DNA of 8,343 nt from Alphaproteobacteria bacterium (GTDB lineage: Bacteria; Pseudomonadota; Alphaproteobacteria; Rhizobiales; Beijerinckiaceae), in contig RFXE01000070.1 in the NCBI GenBank assembly GCA_009921785.1, forward strand, positions 1-8,343, written 5' to 3'. Position numbers and translations under genes: made by a program. Under the pieces are notes generated by a model. The model saw only the letters and a list, made by a program, of their open reading frames with translations, was not told the DNA's origin and made no database searches. Shown here one piece after another: positions 1-5,673 of the stretch; within the stretch, counting starts at the first letter, position 1; each line of letters starts with the position of its first letter.

Positions 1-27
1 CGGGTTTTTTATTTGTTCTATTTGAAA
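1..27 (+). terminator. Possible tail of a rho-independent terminator, cut by the window edge
   Basis: The window opens with CGGG followed by six T and further T-rich sequence, as at the 3' side of a terminator stem and its U-tract. The upstream half of any stem lies outside the window, so this is a guess. It would end a plus-strand gene converging on the hydrolase. No gene can be placed in these 27 bases. Confidence 0.3.
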
Positions 28-684
28 TCAGCGCGTTGTGCTTTTTGGGCCCAGACGCTTGTCGAGATATTTATCGACGACAAGCATGAGCTCATCTGTC
101 TTATCTTCAAAGAAATGATTGGCACCTTCGACCATCTGATGTTCGAGTTTGATGCCTTTTTGGGTTTTCACCTTTTCGATGATCGGAATGACTTCCTTCG
201 CGGGTGCCACACGATCTTGCGTGCCATGAACAAACAAGCCTGATGACGGGCAGGGCGCCAAGAAGGAGAAGTCGAACCGGTTCGCCGGTGCGGCAATCGA
301 AATGAAGCCTTCGATTTCAGGGCGACGCATCAAAAGCTGCATGCCAATCCAAGCGCCGAATGAAATACCCGTGATCCAGCAGGCGCGCGCATCCGGATTG
401 ATTGACTGCGCCCAATCAAGCGCTGAAGCGGCATCGGACAATTCGCCTGAGCCGTGATCGAATGAGCCTTGGCTCCGGCCGACGCCCCGGAAATTGAATC
501 GCAAGGTCGAAAAGCCGCGCTCAAGAAACGAGTAGTAAAGCGCGTAGACGAGCGGGTTATTCATCGTGCCGCCAAATTGCGGATGCGGATGAAGAATAAT
601 GGCGATGGGGGCGCCGCGGGTTTTCGACTGGTTATAGCGTCCTTCGATGCGACCAGCGGGACCCGTAAAAATGACCTCAGGCAT
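28..684 (-). CDS. Alpha/beta hydrolase, COG2945-like
   Basis: A 218-residue cytoplasmic alpha/beta-hydrolase fold protein with no signal peptide or membrane segment. Seen in the sequence: an oxyanion-hole type HPHPQFGGT at residues 32-40, RFNFRGVGRSQGSFD at 62-76, the nucleophile elbow GISFGA with Ser108, an acid candidate Asp157 in HGTQDRVAP, and His190 in GANHFF. Together these complete a Ser-Asp-His triad. The pattern matches the small predicted hydrolases of COG2945, whose substrate is unknown; an esterase or peptidase activity is possible but cannot be assigned. The start at 684 is preferred over an ATG at 708 because GAGGTGAG lies 6 bases upstream and the homology begins at MPEV. It is transcribed away from the suf operon, sharing the 226-base intergenic region. 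A link to Fe-S metabolism is only inferred from position. Confidence 0.9.
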   Translation of the reverse strand: MPEVIFTGPAGRIEGRYNQSKTRGAPIAIILHPHPQFGGTMNNPLVYALYYSFLERGFSTLRFNFRGVGRSQGSFDHGSGELSDAASALDWAQSINPDARACWITGISFGAWIGMQLLMRRPEIEGFISIAAPANRFDFSFLAPCPSSGLFVHGTQDRVAPAKEVIPIIEKVKTQKGIKLEHQMVEGANHFFEDKTDELMLVVDKYLDKRLGPKSTTR

Positions 685-690
685 AGTTTT

Positions 691-698
691 CTCACCTC
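691..698 (-). promoter_or_regulatory. Ribosome binding site of the alpha/beta hydrolase
   Basis: On the minus strand this reads GAGGTGAG, 6 bases before the ATG at 684. It lies inside the frame that would follow the in-frame ATG at 708, so it argues for the shorter protein. Confidence 0.7.
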
Positions 699-739
699 GG
701 CGTGGCACCGCGACGGGTTCACAAGAGCGGCACGCCCGC

Positions 740-755
740 CCTGTCGCTTGACAGG
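740..755. promoter_or_regulatory. Inverted repeat overlapping the suf -35 box (candidate operator)
   Basis: CCTGTC-GCTT-GACAGG is a perfect 6-base inverted repeat with a 4-base spacer. Its right arm shares five bases with the TTGACA box at 748-753, a typical repressor position. I do not recognise it as a known IscR, RirA, Irr or Fur site. If it belongs to RNA instead, it would be a short hairpin, but it lies upstream of the predicted transcription start. Confidence 0.4.
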
Positions 756-776
756 TTCACGAGGCGAAGCCAGAAC
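748..776 (+). promoter_or_regulatory. Candidate sigma70-type promoter of the suf operon
   Basis: A perfect TTGACA at 748-753 is followed after 17 bases by CAGAAC at 771-776, which matches TATAAT at only three positions. Alphaproteobacterial housekeeping promoters often have poor -10 boxes, so the call rests mainly on the -35 and on location. Transcription would begin near 783, leaving a leader of about 130 bases before the first suf gene. Confidence 0.4.
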
Positions 777-780
777 CGCT

Positions 781-795
781 GAACGTTCCACGGAA
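781..795. promoter_or_regulatory. Nested palindromes at the predicted transcription start
   Basis: GAACGTTC at 781-788 is a perfect 8-base palindrome. It overlaps TTCC-AC-GGAA at 786-795, a 4-base inverted repeat. Both sit at the start point predicted from the -35 at 748. Short palindromes arise by chance, so this is only a weak operator candidate. Confidence 0.2.
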
Positions 796-855
796 TTTTG
801 GTCGGGCAATGTGCCAAACCGTCTCGGTAGCGGTGTTTAGCACGGTGGCCGGGGT

Positions 856-871
856 GAAATGCAAGCATTTC
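856..871. promoter_or_regulatory. GAAATGC-AA-GCATTTC inverted repeat in the suf leader (candidate operator)
   Basis: This is a perfect 7-base inverted repeat with a 2-base spacer, 39 bases before the first suf start codon. The 2-base spacer makes a stable RNA hairpin unlikely, since it would have to open pairs to form a loop, so a dimeric DNA-binding protein is the better explanation. The GAAATG/CATTTC half-sites recall metal-responsive Fur-superfamily boxes such as Zur boxes, but the spacing is shorter than I expect for those, so no regulator is named. Confidence 0.45.
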
Positions 872-893
872 CGGCATCTGGCCCGAAAAACTC

Positions 894-899
894 AGGAGG
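894..899 (+). promoter_or_regulatory. Ribosome binding site of the first suf gene
   Basis: AGGAGG lies 11 bases before the ATG at 911. The spacing is long but the match to the anti-Shine-Dalgarno sequence is strong. It decides for the 911 start over the in-frame ATG at 809, which has no comparable site. Confidence 0.65.
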
Positions 900-910
900 C
901 GGTCGCACCC

Positions 911-2086
911 ATGGGCGGCGTCAGGACCTATCTCGATCATAATGCGACGGCACCATTGCGTCCTGAGGCGCGGGATGCCCTTGTTGCGGCATTTGATAGG
1001 GTCGGTAATCCGTCGTCTGTTCACGCGGAAGGGCGCACGGCGCGCGCGGTGATCGAACAAGCCCGCGATGCTGTTGCTGCGCTGTGTGGTGCCTCGTCCC
1101 GCGACATTGTTTTCACGAGCGGAGCGACGGAAGCGAACGCTACGGCGTTGACTCTGGGTATTAAGACTGAAGGCGAACCTCTTGCTTTAATTCATCTTTT
1201 AATGAGCGCGGTTGAGCATCCATCGTGCCTTGAAGGCGCACGAGCGCCTAAAGACGCGCGGAGCCTTTTGCCGGTTGATAGCGAGGGGCGGATCGTCTCG
1301 TCGATATTGGAGGAGCGTCTTCAGGAGATTGCCGCCCGAGGCGGTCGCGCGCTGGTATCAATCCAAGTGGCGAATAGCGAGACGGGCGTTCTCCAGAATA
1401 TTCCCGCGCTTTCGCAGATAGTGCATGCCCATCGTGGCCTTCTCCATTGTGATGCGGTGCAGGCGGCTGGACGCTTGCCGCTCGATCAGGTCGCTGCGGG
1501 CGCGGATATTCTGACGCTTTCCGCGCATAAGATCGGCGGACCGCAGGGGATTGGGGCTCTCATTTTCAAATCGGGCGGCTTGAGCTTGCAGGACCGGTTA
1601 ATCCGGGGCGGCGGGCAGGAAAAGGGCGCGCGCGCAGGCACCGAGGCGACAGCCTTGATTGCAGGGTTTGGCGCGGCGTGTCGTGCGGCCGAAGCAGCGC
1701 TTGCTATAGAAACGCTGCGTTTGGCCGCTTTACGCGCCGATGCCGAGGCTCAACTCCTCAAAATAGCTCCTGACGCGGTGATTTTCGGCCAAAATGCTCC
1801 GCGTTTGCCGAATACGCTGGCCTTTTCTGTTCCCGGTCTCTCCGCTGAGACGGCCTTGATGGGATTTGACCTCGCGGGCCTCGCCTTGTCCTCTGGGTCG
1901 GCCTGTTCGTCGGGGAAGGTCAAGAGGTCGCATGTGCTTGACGCGATGGGCGTGTCATCCGATATCGCCAAGGGTGCGTTGCGGTTGAGTTTCGGTTATT
2001 CGTCAACGCCGGATGATGTCGTCAAATTTGCGTCTGCTTGTGAAGATATTATCAGGAAAATGAAGACGCGGACCCGCGCCGCGTGA
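911..2086 (+). CDS. Cysteine desulfurase, group I (IscS/NifS type)
   Basis: A 391-residue PLP enzyme that converts L-cysteine to alanine and leaves a persulfide sulfur on its active-site cysteine for Fe-S assembly. Visible features: N-terminal YLDHNATAPL, SGATEAN at about residues 73-79, His103 in VEHPS stacking on PLP, the PLP Schiff-base lysine Lys207 in SAHKIGG, and Cys332 in the long catalytic loop SSGSACSSGK. That loop is the group I signature, unlike the group II SufS encoded later in the operon. The start at 911 gives a protein beginning just before the conserved YLDHNATAP. An in-frame ATG at 809 would add 34 residues without known homology. The gene ends in tandem stops (TGA TAA), and sufB follows 57 bases later. 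Such a second desulfurase at the head of suf is familiar in alphaproteobacteria. It may supply the SUF scaffold or other sulfur pathways. Confidence 0.95.
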   Translation: MGGVRTYLDHNATAPLRPEARDALVAAFDRVGNPSSVHAEGRTARAVIEQARDAVAALCGASSRDIVFTSGATEANATALTLGIKTEGEPLALIHLLMSAVEHPSCLEGARAPKDARSLLPVDSEGRIVSSILEERLQEIAARGGRALVSIQVANSETGVLQNIPALSQIVHAHRGLLHCDAVQAAGRLPLDQVAAGADILTLSAHKIGGPQGIGALIFKSGGLSLQDRLIRGGGQEKGARAGTEATALIAGFGAACRAAEAALAIETLRLAALRADAEAQLLKIAPDAVIFGQNAPRLPNTLAFSVPGLSAETALMGFDLAGLALSSGSACSSGKVKRSHVLDAMGVSSDIAKGALRLSFGYSSTPDDVVKFASACEDIIRKMKTRTRAA

Positions 2087-2132
2087 TAAAAGCGGGTTTG
2101 AGGTGACGCCGCGCCCTTGAAGCCGGTTTGTC

Positions 2133-2138
2133 AGGAGA
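2133..2138 (+). promoter_or_regulatory. Ribosome binding site of sufB
   Basis: AGGAGA lies 5 bases before the ATG at 2144. It lies inside the frame of the alternative upstream TTG start at 2117, so it favours 2144. Confidence 0.7.
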
Positions 2139-2143
2139 GTCAA

Positions 2144-3613
2144 ATGGTTGCCGTTAAGGAGACCGTCGAGCAGGTCAAACAGCTCGATGTCGATCAGTAC
2201 AAATATGGGTTCACCACGGACCTTGAGGTCGACAAGGCCCCCAAAGGCCTGAACGAAGATATTGTCCGCTTTATCTCGGCGAAGAAGGGCGAGCCGCAAT
2301 GGATGCTCGACTGGCGCCTTGATGCGTTCCGCCGATGGAAGACGATGGATGAGCCGCAATGGGCGCGCGTCCATTATCCCAAAATCGATTTCAACGATTC
2401 ATATTATTACGCGGCACCGAAGAAGAACGCGGCGCCCAAAACGCTCGATGATGTCGATCCCGCTATTCTCGACACTTATAAGAAACTCGGCATTCCTTTG
2501 CGCGAGCAGGAACTTCTCGCCGGTGTGCAGACATCAAAAGTCGCCGTTGATGCGGTGTTTGACTCGGTCTCGGTTGTCACGACATTCAAAGAAGAATTGA
2601 AGAAAGCGGGCGTGATTTTCTGCTCGATTTCGGAAGCGATCAAAGATCATCCGGAACTCGTCAAAAAATATCTCGGCTCGGTTGTGCCGGTAACAGATAA
2701 TTATTACGCGACATTGAATTGCGCGGTCTTCACCGATGGGTCATTCGTTTACATTCCCGAAGGCACACGTTGCCCGATGGAATTATCGACCTATTTCCGT
2801 ATCAATGAAAAGAATACGGGCCAGTTTGAGCGTACATTGATCATCGCGGAGAAGGGCTCTTACGTCTCTTATCTCGAAGGATGCACGGCACCGCAACGCG
2901 ATGAGAACCAGCTTCATGCAGCCGTTGTTGAGCTTGTGGCTCTAGATGATGCCGAGATCAAATATTCGACTGTGCAGAATTGGTATCCGGGTGATGCCGA
3001 AGGCAAAGGCGGGATTTATAATTTCGTGACGAAGCGCGGCGATTGCCGCGGCGCGAATTCGAAGATCAGCTGGACGCAAGTTGAAACCGGTTCGGCAATC
3101 ACGTGGAAATATCCGAGCTGCATTTTGCGCGGCGATAATTCGCGCGGCGAATTTTATTCGATCGCAGTGTCGAATGGCTATCAGCAAGTCGATAGCGGCA
3201 CCAAGATGATTCATCTTGGCAAGAACACGACAAGCCGCATCATCTCGAAGGGTATTTCTGCAGGCAAATCGCAGAACACCTATCGTGGTCAGGTGTCAGC
3301 CCATCGCAAAGCGACAAATGCGCGCAATTTCACGAATTGTGATTCATTGCTGATCGGCGAGACATGCGGTGCGCATACGGTTCCTTATTTGGAATCGAAA
3401 AACGCTTCGGCGGTTTTCGAGCATGAAGCGACGACGTCAAAGATTTCGGAAGATCAGCTCTTTTATTGCCGTCAGCGTGGTTTGTCGGCGGAAGAAGCAA
3501 CGGCGCTGATCGTCAATGGCTTCGTTAAAGATGTGCTGCAACAATTGCCGATGGAATTCGCGGTTGAAGCACAGAAACTCATCTCGATCAGCCTTGAAGG
3601 TTCGGTCGGCTAA
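2144..3613 (+). CDS. sufB: Fe-S cluster scaffold subunit SufB
   Basis: A 489-residue cytoplasmic scaffold subunit of the SufBC2D complex, close to the roughly 495 of E. coli SufB. It forms the beta-helix platform that receives persulfide sulfur and, with SufD, holds the nascent cluster. Seen: the SYLEGCTAP segment with Cys247, matching the E. coli region of Cys254; TNCDSLLIGETCGAHT with Cys399 (equivalent to E. coli Cys405, the cluster-site cysteine) and Cys408; the FEHEATTSK segment with Glu426-His427-Glu428; and the family C terminus AISLE-like SISLEGSVG. The start at 2144 fits both the ribosome binding site and the family N terminus. I see no frameshift or missing key residue. It is separated from sufC by 43 bases containing a small hairpin. 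Confidence 0.98.
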   Translation: MVAVKETVEQVKQLDVDQYKYGFTTDLEVDKAPKGLNEDIVRFISAKKGEPQWMLDWRLDAFRRWKTMDEPQWARVHYPKIDFNDSYYYAAPKKNAAPKTLDDVDPAILDTYKKLGIPLREQELLAGVQTSKVAVDAVFDSVSVVTTFKEELKKAGVIFCSISEAIKDHPELVKKYLGSVVPVTDNYYATLNCAVFTDGSFVYIPEGTRCPMELSTYFRINEKNTGQFERTLIIAEKGSYVSYLEGCTAPQRDENQLHAAVVELVALDDAEIKYSTVQNWYPGDAEGKGGIYNFVTKRGDCRGANSKISWTQVETGSAITWKYPSCILRGDNSRGEFYSIAVSNGYQQVDSGTKMIHLGKNTTSRIISKGISAGKSQNTYRGQVSAHRKATNARNFTNCDSLLIGETCGAHTVPYLESKNASAVFEHEATTSKISEDQLFYCRQRGLSAEEATALIVNGFVKDVLQQLPMEFAVEAQKLISISLEGSVG

Positions 3614-3617
3614 TTAT

Positions 3618-3630
3618 TGCGCTTAGCGCA
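3618..3630 (+). other. Small hairpin between sufB and sufC
   Basis: TGCGC-TTA-GCGCA, a perfect 5-base stem with a 3-base loop, begins 5 bases after the sufB stop and is followed by an AT-rich stretch with a short T run (TATTTTAAATTA). The stem is short and the T run does not directly follow it, so full termination is unlikely. It could protect the sufB 3' end or cause partial attenuation. Confidence 0.35.
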
Positions 3631-3656
3631 GGTATTTTAAATTAGGGCATTCGATT

Positions 3657-4415
3657 ATGTTGGAAATCCGCAATCTCCATGTCGCTATTGAAGATGGTTC
3701 AAAGAAAATTTTGAACGGTCTCAATCTCACGATCCGCGACGGCGAAGTCGCCGCCATCATGGGGCCGAATGGTTCGGGCAAATCAACGCTCTCTTATGTT
3801 ATCGCGGGCAAAGACGATTACGAAGTGCTTGACGGTGAGATTTTGCTTGATGGCAAAAACCTGCTTGAAATGGAGCCCGATGAACGTGCCGCCGCGGGTG
3901 TGTTTCTCGCCTTCCAATATCCGCTCGAAATTCCGGGCGTCGCAACCATGACCTTCTTGAAGGCGGCCTTGAACGCGCAGCGCAAGGGTCGTGGCGAAGA
4001 TGAATTAACAACGCCTGATTTTATGCGTCGTGTGAAGGCTGGGGCAGAAAAGCTTGGCATCCCTCAGGATATGTTGAAGCGCGGTTTGAATGTCGGCTTC
4101 TCGGGCGGCGAAAAGAAGCGCATGGAAATTTTGCAGATGGCGCTGCTTGAGCCGTCCATCGGCATTCTCGATGAGACGGACTCAGGCCTCGATATTGATG
4201 CGTTGAAGATTGTCTCCGAAGGTGTGAATGCGCTCCGCTCGGCGAAGCGGTCGTTCCTTGTGATCACGCATTATCAGCGTCTTCTGAATTACATCGTGCC
4301 CGATACGGTTCATGTGATGTCGAAGGGGCAGATCGTGCGCACGGGCGGCAAGGAATTGGCACTCGAACTCGAAGCCAATGGCTATGCCGACTACGTGACG
4401 AACGCGGCGGCGTGA
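3657..4415 (+). CDS. sufC: Fe-S assembly ATPase SufC
   Basis: A 252-residue soluble ABC-type ATPase without transmembrane segments that powers shape changes of SufB and SufD during cluster assembly. All nucleotide-binding motifs are present: Walker A GPNGSGKST at residues 36-44 with Lys42, the Q-loop in AFQYP, ABC signature FSGGEKKR with Ser149, Walker B ILDETDSGLD with catalytic Glu173, and the H-loop His205 in ITHYQRLL. These sit about two residues further on than in E. coli SufC (Lys40, Glu171, His203). The extended SGGEKKRMEILQM segment and the DETDSGLD form are the SufC-specific versions of these motifs. AGGG at 3644-3647 is the likely ribosome binding site. The gene ends 7 bases before sufD, whose Shine-Dalgarno overlaps the sufC stop codon, suggesting coupled translation. 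Confidence 0.98.
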   Translation: MLEIRNLHVAIEDGSKKILNGLNLTIRDGEVAAIMGPNGSGKSTLSYVIAGKDDYEVLDGEILLDGKNLLEMEPDERAAAGVFLAFQYPLEIPGVATMTFLKAALNAQRKGRGEDELTTPDFMRRVKAGAEKLGIPQDMLKRGLNVGFSGGEKKRMEILQMALLEPSIGILDETDSGLDIDALKIVSEGVNALRSAKRSFLVITHYQRLLNYIVPDTVHVMSKGQIVRTGGKELALELEANGYADYVTNAAA

Positions 4416-4422
4416 GGATAGT

Positions 4423-5673
4423 ATGTCGAATATCACGCCTTTGAAAACTGAAGCCGAGCAGGCGTTGATTGCGCAGGGTGCCACTGTTGCGTCGGATCGC
4501 AAAGAGGCCTTCGCGCGCTTTCTTGAACACGGTCTCCCGCATCGTCGCGTGGAAGCCTATCACTATACCGATCTGCGTGCGTTGCTGAAGAGCGCGCCGC
4601 CACCGGCAAAAGCGGGTGGCAAGATCACAACAACATCACCACTCGCAGACATCGATGCGCATGTATTGACTGTTGTTGATGGTCGTTATGACGCGTCGCT
4701 TTCGGGCGCGTTGCCGAAGGGCGCGAGCGTTTCTGCGTCTTCCGCTTTGGCTGATGATGGCTCGAATGAGAAGGGGCTTTTAAGTGCCGATCCCGTGATT
4801 GCGCTCAATGCCGCTTTTTCAGATAGCGTTCTCGATATTACGATTGCTGCGAAAGCCGAGATCGAAAAGCCTATCCTTATTCGGCTTGTGACAACCGGCG
4901 CTCATGCGTCTTATCCGCGCGTGCGCTTGAATGTTGGCGATCATGCGAAGGCCTTCATTGTCGAGAGCCATGAAGGTGCTGCTGCGGGATCGTTGATTGA
5001 TAGCGTTCTCGAATTGCGCATGGGTGATCATGTCACTTTTGATCATCTGAGACTCAATCTCGTAGATCATGCCGCAACGGTGCTCACGACATTTGGCGGC
5101 GCGATGGGCAAAGAGAGCCTTTATCGCGGCCATAATTTTGTTGTCGGTGGTTCTCTCTCACGGCATCAGATTTTCTTCCGCTTTGAAGGCGAACAATCCA
5201 AGGCCGAGATTTCAAGCGCATGCCTTCTTAATGCGAAGCAACATGCAGATACGACGCTCGTCGTCGATCACGCTGTCCCCGAATGCCAGAGTCGCGAATT
5301 TTTTGCGCATGTTCTTGATCACGAGTCGACCGGCGTGTTCCAGGGCAAGATCATTGTTCGTCCGGGCGCGCAGCAGACAGATGGCAAGATGATGAGCCGT
5401 GCCATTGTGCTTGAAGACGGCGCGACGATGAACAACAAGCCCGAGCTTGAAATTTTCGCGGATGATGTCGCCTGCGGCCATGGCGCCACCGTCGGTGCGC
5501 TGGATGAAGATTTGCTCTTTTATTTGCGCGCGCGCGGATTGCCCAAAGCAGAAGCCGAAGCGTTGATGTTGCAGGCTTTTGTCGGAGAAGCGCTCGAGAA
5601 GATCGAGCACGATGCAATTCGGGATACGCTCGAAGCGCATACAGAGCAGTGGCTCAAGGCACGCAGCGCATGA
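4423..5673 (+). CDS. sufD: Fe-S cluster assembly subunit SufD
   Basis: A 416-residue SufB paralogue that pairs with SufB on the SufC dimer and contributes a ligand at the cluster-forming interface; it is also linked to iron acquisition in E. coli. Seen: an N-terminal alpha-helical region including GLPHRRVEAYHYTDLR at about residues 38-53, a central beta-helix, GKMMSRAIVLEDGA before the core motif, and ACGHGATVGALDEDLLFYLRARGL with His353, the counterpart of E. coli SufD His360. As usual for SufD, the N-terminal third is much more variable than SufB. GAGGAT at 4414-4419 is the ribosome binding site and shares bases with the sufC stop. The stop codon overlaps the sufS start (ATGA at 5670-5673). 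Nothing is missing for function. Confidence 0.97.
   Translation: MSNITPLKTEAEQALIAQGATVASDRKEAFARFLEHGLPHRRVEAYHYTDLRALLKSAPPPAKAGGKITTTSPLADIDAHVLTVVDGRYDASLSGALPKGASVSASSALADDGSNEKGLLSADPVIALNAAFSDSVLDITIAAKAEIEKPILIRLVTTGAHASYPRVRLNVGDHAKAFIVESHEGAAAGSLIDSVLELRMGDHVTFDHLRLNLVDHAATVLTTFGGAMGKESLYRGHNFVVGGSLSRHQIFFRFEGEQSKAEISSACLLNAKQHADTTLVVDHAVPECQSREFFAHVLDHESTGVFQGKIIVRPGAQQTDGKMMSRAIVLEDGATMNNKPELEIFADDVACGHGATVGALDEDLLFYLRARGLPKAEAEALMLQAFVGEALEKIEHDAIRDTLEAHTEQWLKARSA

Noticed and set aside
469..840. Plus-strand open frame of 123 codons opposite the hydrolase and into the leader
   Set aside because: It is antisense to the hydrolase for most of its length, Arg/Ala-rich, has no recognisable domain and runs through the promoter region.
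859..942. Short overlapping upstream open frame starting at ATG 859 inside the leader dyad
   Set aside because: It is out of frame with the desulfurase and has GGGGTG too close upstream for a good binding site. A 27-codon frame in leader sequence is easily chance, and nothing supports translation.
719..1060. Minus-strand open frame of 113 codons covering the leader
   Set aside because: It overlaps the start of the desulfurase and the divergent promoter region, and its composition is not protein-like.
2087..2143. Possible hairpin or internal promoter in the gap before sufB
   Set aside because: Only a repeated GGTTTG and no convincing dyad or -35/-10 pair was found; the gap looks like an ordinary intercistronic spacer.
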